A DNA stretch of 64,000 bases, from contig JAQSYI010000024.1 of NCBI GenBank assembly GCA_029256185.1, positions 36,746 through 100,745 of the forward strand. The letters are read 5' to 3'. A program made the position numbers and the translations under genes. Source of the DNA: Paenibacillaceae bacterium. Lineage in GTDB: Bacteria; Bacillota; Bacilli; Paenibacillales; NBRC-103111. Under the pieces are notes generated by a model. The model made no database searches and was not told the DNA's origin. It was given only the letters and a program-made list of their open reading frames with translations. How positions within the stretch are numbered: the stretch's first letter is position 1; each line of letters opens with the position of its first letter. Positions 27,301 through 35,468 of the stretch are shown piece after piece.

Positions 27301-27952
27301 CCCTGACATTGTCCAGGCTCGGCTTCAACAGATGGTGCCCAAAGGTGACCGTTCGCTCCTGCGCGGCATACAGACTGTTATACTGACCCAGGGTTTGGAA
27401 CGCTGTGTCATTTTCCCCCTTTATCTGAACCAGAATGCTCGTTTCGTTCACCAGTACCCGGAAGTCATAATAGTCTCCGGCTTGCAAGGAATAATTGGCA
27501 AGGGTGGTCTCACCCGTTACCCCTGACTTGTACATGGACACCTTGCTTTGCTTGATCAGCAGAGAGTCGTAAGCCCCGCCGGACGCATCTCCCAGATCCA
27601 CTCTGGCAAAGGCCCCCGCTGCCGACAGATCCGGGACAGTCAGATTGAATGCCAGCAGAAAGGTGGACCAGGACTTCTCCTTTATCCTTGCTTTGGAGCT
27701 GGAATACGTATCCTTGGCAACAAAACGCCCGCCCGCATATTCATAATTCATATAATTACCCGACGGCGCATCCCATCTGGCAGCAGGTTGGTCGAAGGTA
27801 TCCTCGAACACCACAGGCCACGTTCCCACAATGTCATCCGGCTGGGGAAGCGCCTCTTCCTCTGCCGCCGCCGGGAACGGCGACAGAGAGAAGCTGCCGA
27901 TAATCAGAGTGATAAGCAAAAGAAGCGATATAACCGGTTTATATCCTTTCAC
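24389..27952 (-). CDS. SLH-anchored clan GH-A enzyme with duplicated N-terminal beta modules
   Basis: The GTG at 27952 follows GGGAGGGG by five bases and comes 2 bp after the previous stop codon, giving 1187 residues. After the signal peptide (to ~34) come two near-identical ~193-residue lectin-like modules (~40-232 and ~233-425), a Big_2 Ig-like domain (~424-517), a TIM-barrel-type domain (~520-950) and three SLH repeats (~1034-1187). Presumed catalytic residues are Glu670 in EMGNEFYL and Glu812 in WITEYGG, a spacing typical of clan GH-A retaining hydrolases such as arabinofuranosidases or glucuronidases. Family and substrate are unassigned. The SLH domain places it at the cell surface. Confidence 0.82.
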   Translation of the reverse strand: MKGYKPVISLLLLITLIIGSFSLSPFPAAAEEEALPQPDDIVGTWPVVFEDTFDQPAARWDAPSGNYMNYEYAGGRFVAKDTYSSSKARIKEKSWSTFLLAFNLTVPDLSAAGAFARVDLGDASGGAYDSLLIKQSKVSMYKSGVTGETTLANYSLQAGDYYDFRVLVNETSILVQIKGENDTAFQTLGQYNSLYAAQERTVTFGHHLLKPSLDNVRVYSLESDGPALPDVGQVTASWPVVFEDMFETPTAQWDTPPGNYMNYQYVDGRFTAKDTYASSKARIKGKSWTKFLLAFNLTIPDLSAPGAFARVDLGNVNGTDYDSLLIKQNKLSFYKSGVTGETKLADYAITAGESYDFRLLVDGNSVIVQVKLASATAYQTMGQYTGLNPAVKRTITFGHYLLKPSLDQVRVYALAADNPYTGPVLTSLAFHKTAMELQVGETENLRTVYTPEAVELDDDSVVWSSSDDAVAKLTGTASKARAVSAVGPGTAVITAVSAGSNITVSCTVTVTPAAAQESGSATFSVYGEPQFISGDLYGINYQKLNDLGRTDDWYSARDIALMREIGVDLLRVPDGTSANYYLYQEGSLINANDPRFSHITTGFEYTSVNGINNGLNGIFLDDIYRAPNELELPSTFVVNVAFQSVAEIEEQVREIVSLSNQPVWIEMGNEFYLNKYGGQFPSVTDYVYKARDVYQAIKAIDPEIKVGIVILDKWQETIIVKDPDSHKPNDPLDLEDSAGNRYVRWEQWNRTIAAHPDIYDAVIPHEYTGIHNIDDMTQSDFMDFLYVNNENRYQLIKEQAQEFPGKEFWITEYGGISGLIFGGETNLAEKGRIHLGKTPAYSMHYMERFLNFMKSGVVQLTAYHCLIDNQFFGIIQDSFDPANKRGMVVLPPYYTFREIGKLLEENDHYYDMAMTSGDFRMMNNAYPANYVYGKDLQVNDVGVWGLGDSTALKNVVFSNRTAKEIEVSIPGREMMPVWTYGGGDPVPEYLVNDYTIWRQEPKTNPLPVVPAGGFTSAIVLPPYSMTVAALESASFTDVGETHWAKPYVEEIAVKGLVSGGAAGEYRPEDSVTKGDMTVMLAKALQIPHDYSDSPAVFGDIPDTDPLYPAIAAAVWKGIAAPESSGNFQPAQHLTVSGMVVLAQNAAVVLGKDPALLANPVFGGNPSPSGYATRGQAAQLIVSLLELD

Positions 27953-27954
27953 TT

Positions 27955-29115
27955 CTACCCCTCCCAGGTACCCTCTTGAACTGCAACCTTCAAGCGCGCA
28001 TCTTCCGTCACGCACTCTCCTGCCAGCACATCCTCCTCACGGAACACCGCCAGCAAAATCTCCTTATCCCCGTAGCGCTCCCTGTCATACACGATATAAA
28101 TAAGGCCGTCATCCGCTTCCACCCCGTCCGGGTAGGAAACATGATCCCGTTCATCCAGCAGCAGAAATCCCTCCCAGGTGCTCCCGTCATCCCGGGAAAT
28201 CATGGCGGTAAGATTGTTGCGCCCGCTGAACTTGTGATGATGGACCAACAGCAGGCTGCCGGACCGCAACCGCCGCATGAAGAAGCGGGAGCAGGGGCCT
28301 TCCAGCACATCCGCCTTGGGAAGAGTCCATGTTCTGCCTCCATCTTGCGAGAAGCTCTCGCCGATCCCGCCATAGGTGCGCACCAGCATCCACAGCTCTC
28401 CGTTCTTCAACTCCGTCAGCATATGCTCGTCATAGCTGCGGCCGGGCATATCCACCCGTCCAATCCGCTGGAAGGTCATTCCCTTATCCGTGGAGGAGAG
28501 AACGTTGGAATACATCTCTGCGGGGAGATGATTGTACGGGGAAGCAACCTGCTCTCCCGTTTCCTTATCCCTGAACCCCCATACAGCAGTGGGCAGGAGC
28601 CATTCTCCCGACGATAGCACGGTAGGCTTGTTCATCATTACGCCGTTGCAGATCCGTCTCGGCCGGCTCCAATCAGGGACAGGATCACCGGAATTGTCAG
28701 TGCATATTGCCCAGACCCCCGCCCGGCCATCATAAAATTCATAGCTCTGGGCCCAGAACAGCCACAGCCTCCCGGAAGGATCATGCCACAGGCAAGGATC
28801 GAAGGCCCTTACCGGACCCGGCGGGTCCAAGGCCACTACAGGCCGGGACCAGGTCAGACCGTCATCGCCGCTTGTAATCAGCACCGCGTAATTGTCCGGC
28901 CCTTCCGTTTCACCTCCGCTGTACAACGCTACCCACAGCCGCCCGTTGGCCGCCCGTTCCATGGCGGGTATGCCTTGCCATGTCCGGCTGCTCTTGTCAT
29001 ACTTGGTTCCGGGGTGAACCAGAACCTCCGGCGCTGCCAGGGATAAATCCTTGTCCTTGTCCTTGTCCTCCTTGTCCTTCTCCTTTTCCTTGCCCGCTTC
29101 CATACCCATACTCAT
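27955..29115 (-). CDS. Asp-box (BNR) sialidase-like beta-propeller protein
   Basis: The ATG at 29115 (GGGAGG four bases upstream, one base shared with the previous stop codon) gives 386 residues; ATGs at 29118 and 29109 are alternatives. No signal peptide is present, so it is cytoplasmic. Four Asp-box motifs are visible: SGDDGLTW, SSTDKGMTF, SQDGGRTW and SRDDGSTW, as in six-bladed propellers of the sialidase superfamily. The N-terminus is a lysine/aspartate-rich stretch encoded by a CTTGTC slippage repeat. It lies between an aldolase and a surface hydrolase gene, which suggests an intracellular glycosidase or lyase for imported oligosaccharides. Sialidase activity itself is not shown. Confidence 0.8.
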   Translation of the reverse strand: MSMGMEAGKEKEKDKEDKDKDKDLSLAAPEVLVHPGTKYDKSSRTWQGIPAMERAANGRLWVALYSGGETEGPDNYAVLITSGDDGLTWSRPVVALDPPGPVRAFDPCLWHDPSGRLWLFWAQSYEFYDGRAGVWAICTDNSGDPVPDWSRPRRICNGVMMNKPTVLSSGEWLLPTAVWGFRDKETGEQVASPYNHLPAEMYSNVLSSTDKGMTFQRIGRVDMPGRSYDEHMLTELKNGELWMLVRTYGGIGESFSQDGGRTWTLPKADVLEGPCSRFFMRRLRSGSLLLVHHHKFSGRNNLTAMISRDDGSTWEGFLLLDERDHVSYPDGVEADDGLIYIVYDRERYGDKEILLAVFREEDVLAGECVTEDARLKVAVQEGTWEG

Positions 29116-29771
29116 CATGCCTCCCGACTCTTCCGCATGGCGGCACGGACATACCTGCCGGCCAGACCGGCCAGCTCGCCATACCGCCCTTCTCTTATCC
29201 ATTGGGCTTGAATCAGCCGCGCCCCGGCGCCCACCGCCGAAGCGCCGGCATCAAGCCATTCCCCCACGTTCTCTTCATCAATTCCTCCCACTGCCAGCAC
29301 AGGGATATGAGAAAGAGGAGCAAGCACCGATTTCATATACCCCAGCCCCAGATCTCCTGCGGGAAACAACTTGACCAGATCCGCACCATGGGAGAACGCC
29401 TCCACCATTTCACTTGGCGTAGCGGCTCCGGGAATGGAGACCAGCCCCAACCCCTTGGTTCTTTCGATTACCGCTTGGCAGGTATTGGGGGAGAGAATAA
29501 AGGCTGCCCCGGCGTCCGCGGACCATTCTGCTTGTTCTACGCTAAGCACCGTGCCTGCGCCAATGCCCAGGCTGCCGCCAAAGCGCTGCACCAGCAGCCT
29601 GATAAGCGCAGGAGCCTCACTGGGTTCCCGCTGGTTGAAGGGCACCTCCAGCAGCCTGATCCCGCCTTCCATCAAGGCCTCTGCCACTGGGACAATATGC
29701 TGCGCATCCACTCCCCGCAGGATGGCCATCACCCTGTCTTGCATAATCCGTTCCAATACCTTCATTCCCAT
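29115..29771 (-). CDS. KDPG/KHG-type aldolase
   Basis: The 218-residue product matches the Eda family: the substrate Glu in LLEVPFN, IGAGTVLS, and the Schiff-base Lys in ADLVKLFPAG, then VGGIDEENV. It cleaves 2-keto-3-deoxy-6-phosphogluconate or related keto-acids to pyruvate and an aldehyde. AAAGGAGG stands eight bases before the ATG. Its place in a polysaccharide locus suggests that uronic acids or other sugars entering through a keto-deoxy acid are handled here; no KDG kinase gene is in the window. Confidence 0.93.
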   Translation of the reverse strand: MGMKVLERIMQDRVMAILRGVDAQHIVPVAEALMEGGIRLLEVPFNQREPSEAPALIRLLVQRFGGSLGIGAGTVLSVEQAEWSADAGAAFILSPNTCQAVIERTKGLGLVSIPGAATPSEMVEAFSHGADLVKLFPAGDLGLGYMKSVLAPLSHIPVLAVGGIDEENVGEWLDAGASAVGAGARLIQAQWIREGRYGELAGLAGRYVRAAMRKSREA

Positions 29772-29813
29772 GGAAACACCTCCTTTCGCCTGTCACTGCC
29801 GCAGCCTACGCCT

Positions 29814-31256
29814 CTACTGCTTCAGCGGCTTGAATCCGGGCAACATGTACTTGGCCAGATCAATCTTGCCGCCGTTTACATTGGCCTCAGCCAGCTTGTT
29901 GAAGGCATCGGACAGGGCCTGCAGCTGCTTCTCGATCTCCGGCAGCGTCTTGCCGCCCATGAATAATTGGTTCATCACATCATTGACCACACCCGATTTA
30001 TTCACATCCAGCGTCCCCACCTTAAGCGGAGGATTGATGACCGAATAATCAAGCCGCGGAGCCATGGGATAATCCACCGATTGATTGTTGATGACGAAGC
30101 CGTCTACCCCCTTGCGGTTCACCGGCTGAATGGACTTGTTCTGCGCGGCGATATTGGTGAAGGAGCCCAAGCCTTTTTTGGCCAATTCCACGAACATTTC
30201 ATCCGATACCAGGAACTGCCATACCTTCTTCGCTTCCTCCAGGTGCTTGGAATTTTTGTTGATGCTGAAGCCATTGGCCGTTTCATAAGGATGGCCTCCC
30301 AGCACCTTGCCCTCCCAGGTGGGAAAATCCGCTACGCCCCAATCGATCTTGGCCGGGAACTGGTCGTTGAACACACCGATATCCCATGTGGCGGCAGACA
30401 GCATACCGATATTTCCTTCGGAAAATTGCGCCCGGATCATATCATTGTCATAGGTGCCTACCCCCGGGAATACACTGCCTTCCTTGTTTGTCTCAATCCA
30501 CCAGTTCACATATTTGGCGAAGGGCGAGAAGTCATATTTGCCTGTCACCGCATTCCAGCCCTCGCGGCCCATGATGTCCCCGGACACAGCGGAAGGATAG
30601 ATCGCATAGTAACGCCAGAATACCGTTTGCTTCACCGGCAGGCCCAATCCATATTTCTGCCCGCCGCCTTTGGCTGTAATCTGCTTGGCATAGTCCCGCA
30701 TTTCCTGCCAGGTGACAGGAGGCTTCGCCGGATCAAGCCCCGAGGCCTTGAACAAATCCTTGTTGTAAATCAGCTTCATGGCCGTCACATTCTCGAACAC
30801 GCGGTCAAGCTCCCCGTTCTTGGAGGAGGGCGGAGCAGTGAGAGCGGATACATCAAAGCGGTTGCGGATATCCGGTGTAATCAGGGGGTTCAAGTCCAAC
30901 GGGAAGCCTGCATTGGTCAGATCCGTTGAAATATTGTAGGCGATGTCCGGCAGCTTGCCCGCATTCAGCGCCAGCTTCAGCTGCTCTTCATAATTGTCGG
31001 TGAATACCTTGTAATTGATCTGAATCCGGTCAGGATTGGTTTCATTGAATTTCTTGACCAAGCTCTCGCGCACTTCCAGGTCATGCCGCGAGTTAACCCA
31101 CACTTCAATGGATACAGGATCTTTTGCAGGGCTGCTTGGAGTGCTGCTTGCCGGAGAACCCGCCGTCTTGCCGCCGTCCGAACAGCCGGTCATTAAGCCC
31201 AGAAGCAGTGCTGTTCCTGCCAGAATCGCTTGCTTGCCCGATTTTTTACTTATCAA
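29814..31256 (-). CDS. Extracellular solute-binding lipoprotein (family 1 type)
   Basis: The start is a TTG at 31256, with GAGG four bases upstream and no in-frame ATG nearby. The 480 residues open with a lipoprotein signal (LLLGLMTGC, Cys25) and continue as a periplasmic-binding-protein fold; family-1-like segments such as DIAYNISTDL and SFTNIAAQN are visible. It should collect a sugar for the MalF/MalG-like permeases at 34.6-36.4 kb. The histidine kinase and response regulator genes separate it from those permeases. A minus-strand TATAAT at 31295-31300 hints at an extra promoter before this gene. Confidence 0.9.
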   Translation of the reverse strand: MISKKSGKQAILAGTALLLGLMTGCSDGGKTAGSPASSTPSSPAKDPVSIEVWVNSRHDLEVRESLVKKFNETNPDRIQINYKVFTDNYEEQLKLALNAGKLPDIAYNISTDLTNAGFPLDLNPLITPDIRNRFDVSALTAPPSSKNGELDRVFENVTAMKLIYNKDLFKASGLDPAKPPVTWQEMRDYAKQITAKGGGQKYGLGLPVKQTVFWRYYAIYPSAVSGDIMGREGWNAVTGKYDFSPFAKYVNWWIETNKEGSVFPGVGTYDNDMIRAQFSEGNIGMLSAATWDIGVFNDQFPAKIDWGVADFPTWEGKVLGGHPYETANGFSINKNSKHLEEAKKVWQFLVSDEMFVELAKKGLGSFTNIAAQNKSIQPVNRKGVDGFVINNQSVDYPMAPRLDYSVINPPLKVGTLDVNKSGVVNDVMNQLFMGGKTLPEIEKQLQALSDAFNKLAEANVNGGKIDLAKYMLPGFKPLKQ

Positions 31257-31364
31257 CTTGCCTCAACCCCTTTTGTAATTTGGATTACACCCTGATTATA
31301 AGAAGGAATGGAGCCTCGGCGAACCCCTCTGAATTCATATTTACTGACCAAAGCCCCTTCTTTT

Positions 31365-33086
31365 TCATTCCTCTCCATCCGGTTCGAAGGGCAGCAGCAG
31401 CTCAAACACCTTGCCCCGCTCCAGCTCACGGACACGGAGTCCGTAAGGCTCCCCGAAATACAGGCGGATGCGCTCATGCACATTGCGGATGCCGAAGGAA
31501 CCGCTGTCGGTCTCCCCCTTATCCAACAAACGCCGGACCTTGGGCAAGTCCAGCATGATGCCGTTGTCGAATACGTGGATGGTGCAGGTCCCCCTGTCCG
31601 TCCGGGAACCGCTGATTTCAATGCGGTTGCCGCCCGCCTGCCGGTTCATCCCGTGCATAATGGCATTCTCCACCAATGGCTGCAGGGAGATCTTGGCAAT
31701 CCGCTGCTCCAGCAGCTCGGGGGCAATGTCCACGCAGATGGCGAACTGTTCCTTGTAGCGGATCTGCTGCATGCCGATATAGCTGTTCAGATGCTTCAGC
31801 TCCTGCCCGACAGTAACTACATCCGCTCCGTCCAATCCCGCCCGCAAGAAGACAGTCAGATGCTCCAGCATCCCGGTCAGCTCCCGGTCTCTGTGCTCCA
31901 GGGCCTTCCAATAAATGGTGTCCAGGCTGTTATACAAAAAATGGGGGTTAATCTGGTACTGCAGCAGCCGGAGATGATACTCTCGCTTTAGGACCTGCTC
32001 CTCTCTGATTTCCATCAGCAGCTCACGGATGCCGTCGTACAGAATGCCGATTTCGTCTCCGCGGACAAGGGGCGGAATCTGCAGATGGGCCCCCTCGCTC
32101 TTTTTGCGTACCACAAGGGAAGCCAGACGTTCAATAGGCCGGGAAAAATTGCGGACCAGCCTGCCCGACACCAGCGTGGAGATAACCAGCAAGCCTCCCA
32201 TCACCCCCGCGGTCCATTGATAAACCTGATAGAGCGGCAGCAGCACCTGCCTTCTGGGTACCACGCTGACCAGAGTCCAATCCTCCCCAATCCGCCTGGT
32301 GGAATAATAATGGTCCCCTTCCGTATAGCCTGCAGGATCATCAAGGCTGTCTGCATGAGAGGCAGCCTGGTACAGCAGCCCGGAAATGGGCCCAGCCTCC
32401 TCCTCCGCTTCCTCCATTCCGATGAAAATATCCTCCTCCAGAGCGTTGTCCGCCAGCAGATACTGCCGTTGTCCCGATTCAGCAGGCTCTCCCAGCATGG
32501 CCCTGATGGATTCGAAGGGAACGGAGATCAGCATGCTGCCATACAACTGCTGGTCATTGATGCTGCCCATCGGCACAATCCAGGTAAACTCATCTTGCAC
32601 ACCTGCCCGGGATACCCGGTAGATTTGTCTTAAATCCTTCGTTGCAAGAGAGAGGGTGGCAATAAACTCCGGCCCCGCTTTCACCGGCAAGCCGTAGTGG
32701 GACAGATAATGCTCCTTGGCCAGGTAAAAGGAAATCCGGAAATCCGGATTGATATATTTAATATTGGTGAGATACTGGAGCAGCCGGTTGGCCACGGCAA
32801 TCTGCCGGATAACGGATTGCTCCGGGGATTGGATGGCCAAGACAAGCTCCTCGTCATGGAGGAACAGCCGTTCCGCCGTCTTGAATTCCTGGTACAATTG
32901 CTCGAAGGGAGCGGCTGTCTGTGTCACAATTCTGTCCGAGCTCTCCTCCAGTTGCTCGGTGAATAAATTGGTCGTAACCAGAATATTGGCCGACCCCACG
33001 ATGAGAAGCGGAGCCAGCGCAAGCAGCAGAATCAGCATGAACAGCCTGTGGTGAAAACGGCGAAACGGGAGCCGCTTTTTGTTCAT
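31365..33086 (-). CDS. YesM-type sensor histidine kinase
   Basis: The 573-residue membrane kinase has a first transmembrane segment at ~17-37, an extracytoplasmic sensor region (~40-275), a second membrane segment (~280-305) and a HAMP-like linker. The His-kinase motif is LQYQINPHFLYNSLDTIYW, with the phospho-accepting His before FLYNSL. The ATPase domain shows LQPLVENAIMHG and the G-box SGSFGIRNVHERI. It shares ATGA with the stop codon of the response regulator gene, so the two are translationally coupled. It likely senses the substrate or binding protein of the neighbouring importer. Confidence 0.94.
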   Translation of the reverse strand: MNKKRLPFRRFHHRLFMLILLLALAPLLIVGSANILVTTNLFTEQLEESSDRIVTQTAAPFEQLYQEFKTAERLFLHDEELVLAIQSPEQSVIRQIAVANRLLQYLTNIKYINPDFRISFYLAKEHYLSHYGLPVKAGPEFIATLSLATKDLRQIYRVSRAGVQDEFTWIVPMGSINDQQLYGSMLISVPFESIRAMLGEPAESGQRQYLLADNALEEDIFIGMEEAEEEAGPISGLLYQAASHADSLDDPAGYTEGDHYYSTRRIGEDWTLVSVVPRRQVLLPLYQVYQWTAGVMGGLLVISTLVSGRLVRNFSRPIERLASLVVRKKSEGAHLQIPPLVRGDEIGILYDGIRELLMEIREEQVLKREYHLRLLQYQINPHFLYNSLDTIYWKALEHRDRELTGMLEHLTVFLRAGLDGADVVTVGQELKHLNSYIGMQQIRYKEQFAICVDIAPELLEQRIAKISLQPLVENAIMHGMNRQAGGNRIEISGSRTDRGTCTIHVFDNGIMLDLPKVRRLLDKGETDSGSFGIRNVHERIRLYFGEPYGLRVRELERGKVFELLLPFEPDGEE

Positions 33087-34609
33087 ACAAGCGCCCCCCG
33101 GTATTCGGATGGTGTCATTCCGTATTCTTTTTTGAACAGCTTCACAAAGTGCTCCACCTTATTGTACCCTACCTTGTAGGATACCTCGTACACCTTCAGC
33201 GTAGGGTCCTTCAATAGCCTCAAGGCCGCCGTCATCCGCGCCTGAAGCAGATGGGCCCGGAACGTAATCCCGGTCTGCTGCTTGATCAGCTCGCTCAGAT
33301 AGACCGGCGAGATTCCCAGTTCCTCGGCGACGATGGTCAGCTGGATATCCTGGCCGTATTCCTTGCCGATTCTCTCCAGCACAATGCGGACCAGCCGGTG
33401 CGCCCCTTTGCCGTGGCGCTGTTGGATGAGATAATGAAGCTCGTGGGTGAAAAATTGCAGCAGATTCTTGTTCTTGCTCTGGCCGGCGATCCGCATCTTC
33501 AGGTCCTCCGTATCCGGCAGCACACTCTCCCCGTCGGGATGGACATGCTCTCTGATCGTGGTAAGCCATTCAAAGCACCAACGGCGGGCCGCGCCAAGCT
33601 CCCATTCCAGCAATGAGGGCCCAAGCTGATTTAACCAGCGGGCCACTTGCTCCGTTTCCCCCTTCTTCATCCATTCGATAAGCTCCGCCATGGGCTTCGT
33701 CCATTTGGCATAGGCCAACTCATGGCTGGAAGGATGCTGGAAGCGGATGGGCGCTTCCGCATCCTCGCCCATATACTCCATCATCTTCTCCGTCTCCCAG
33801 AACAAGCGCGACAGCTCCAGCGGGCTTTGGCCCGCCTCGGAGATCATGATGTGCAGCTTCTGCTTCGCGAACCGTTCAACCCCGTCGTACAAGTGCCGCG
33901 CCAAGCCCAACAGCTCTTCTTCGGAAGAATAGCCTCCGGCGGCCAACAGCCATTTTCCGAAGGACAGGCGGATTGGACATATCCCATCACACTCCGCCAG
34001 CAGCTCATACATCACGTTCTGCACGGCGAACTGGGCGCTTTTATCCAGATCCGTATGTCCTTCCATCGTAATCAGAAGCAGCCTGATCTCACCCTTCAGC
34101 ATCCACTCCAGCCCCAGATTGACGCATTCCTCCTGCCAATCATAGCCCGGATGATGACCGAGAATCAGCTCCTGCATGTATTGTGAACGCACGGATTCCT
34201 CATAGTAGCGGCTTCTGCGCAGCTGCTGCTTCTGCTGCACCAGCACATCCACCTGCTTCAGCAGCACCTGCAGCAGCTCCTCAGGTCTGGTCGGCTTAAG
34301 CAGATAGTCCGTGACGCCAAGCTGGATCGCCTGCCGGGCGTAATCGAATTCTCCATAAGCGCTAAGAATGATGAAGCGGATGCCCGGTCTTAAGGTCTTG
34401 GCCCGGGAGATCATCTCCAGGCCCGTCATATCCGGCATGCGGATATCGCTCACCACCAGATCCGGGGAGATGCGCCCGATCATCTCCAATGCGCTGGCTC
34501 CATCCTCCGCCAGCCCCTCCACCTTCAGATCGTACTCCTCCCAAGGGATCATGGCAGCCAGCCGTTCCCTTATGAAATGCTCATCATCCACAATCAGCAC
34601 CTTGTACAT
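33083..34609 (-). CDS. YesN-type response regulator with AraC DNA-binding domain
   Basis: The 508-residue product has a receiver (VDDEHFI; acceptor Asp in LVVSDIRMPDMTG; Lys in LLKPTRPEE), a long central region, and a C-terminal AraC-type double helix-turn-helix (~405-505; LGISPVYLSELIKQQTGITF, then VGYNKVEHFVKLFKKEYG, PSEYR). GAGGGGG precedes the ATG. With the overlapping YesM kinase it should activate this polysaccharide locus. Confidence 0.95.
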   Translation of the reverse strand: MYKVLIVDDEHFIRERLAAMIPWEEYDLKVEGLAEDGASALEMIGRISPDLVVSDIRMPDMTGLEMISRAKTLRPGIRFIILSAYGEFDYARQAIQLGVTDYLLKPTRPEELLQVLLKQVDVLVQQKQQLRRSRYYEESVRSQYMQELILGHHPGYDWQEECVNLGLEWMLKGEIRLLLITMEGHTDLDKSAQFAVQNVMYELLAECDGICPIRLSFGKWLLAAGGYSSEEELLGLARHLYDGVERFAKQKLHIMISEAGQSPLELSRLFWETEKMMEYMGEDAEAPIRFQHPSSHELAYAKWTKPMAELIEWMKKGETEQVARWLNQLGPSLLEWELGAARRWCFEWLTTIREHVHPDGESVLPDTEDLKMRIAGQSKNKNLLQFFTHELHYLIQQRHGKGAHRLVRIVLERIGKEYGQDIQLTIVAEELGISPVYLSELIKQQTGITFRAHLLQARMTAALRLLKDPTLKVYEVSYKVGYNKVEHFVKLFKKEYGMTPSEYRGALV

Positions 34610-34625
34610 CCCTGTTCCCCCTCTG

Positions 34626-35456
34626 TCAGCCCTTCACTGCACCTTGGGCCAGTCCGCCCACAATCTGCCGGTTCAGCAGAATAAATACGGTTAGCACCGG
34701 AACAATAGAGATCATGGAGCCGGACAGCAGCAGATTCCAGGCGGAGGCCCCGGTTCCCGAGTTGCGCAGTTCAACCACTCCGACTGTCAACGTCTTGGTA
34801 TCGGGATTGCCGATACTCATGACCAGCGGCAGAATATAGTTATTCCATTCGGCAATAAACTCCAGCAGGAAGAACGTGGCCGTGATCGGCGCCATCAAGG
34901 GCAGGGTCAACCGGAAGAAACGGGTAAAGTACCCCGCTCCGTCCACTATGCCTGCTTCATCCATGTCCTTGCCCAACGATTTGACAAAACCTTCGTACAT
35001 AAACACACTGGCCCCCAGGCCATATACGGCAACAAGCGGGATCGTATAGATCGTCTCAGTCAGGCCCCAGTCCACCGCCAGCTTGAATTTGGGATACAAG
35101 GTCATAGGCCCCAGACTGATGAACATCACCCCGATGATCAAGCCCGACAGCAGACGCTTCCCGGGAAACGATGTACGGGCAAATACGTAACCGGACATGG
35201 CGCCGAAAAATGCGGTCAGCCCCGAGCTAAACAAGGCGAACACCACAGAGTTGTAGAAGTAACGGGAGAAATCCAGCTCCTGCCATACTTCAGTATAATT
35301 GGACCAGGTCCATACCTTGGGCAGCAGATTCCCCCCGGCGATTAATTCCTGATTGGACTTGAAGGAATAAAAGAACACATACAGCACCGGCACCAGCGTA
35401 AGAAGCGCGGCGGCAGCCAAGAAAAGGTACTTTGCCCCTTGCAGCGATCGCTTCAT
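34626..35456 (-). CDS. Sugar ABC transporter permease, MalG-like
   Basis: The 276-residue product has about six membrane segments. The coupling loop reads DMDEAGIVDGAGYFTRFFRLTLP, and the tail VGGLAQGAVKG is typical of MalG-side permeases. AAGGAGAGG precedes the ATG. It lies 12 bp after its partner and 16 bp before the response regulator gene. It forms the channel with the next permease and needs an ATPase from elsewhere. Confidence 0.92.
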   Translation of the reverse strand: MKRSLQGAKYLFLAAAALLTLVPVLYVFFYSFKSNQELIAGGNLLPKVWTWSNYTEVWQELDFSRYFYNSVVFALFSSGLTAFFGAMSGYVFARTSFPGKRLLSGLIIGVMFISLGPMTLYPKFKLAVDWGLTETIYTIPLVAVYGLGASVFMYEGFVKSLGKDMDEAGIVDGAGYFTRFFRLTLPLMAPITATFFLLEFIAEWNNYILPLVMSIGNPDTKTLTVGVVELRNSGTGASAWNLLLSGSMISIVPVLTVFILLNRQIVGGLAQGAVKG

Positions 35457-35468
35457 CTTGTCCTCTCC

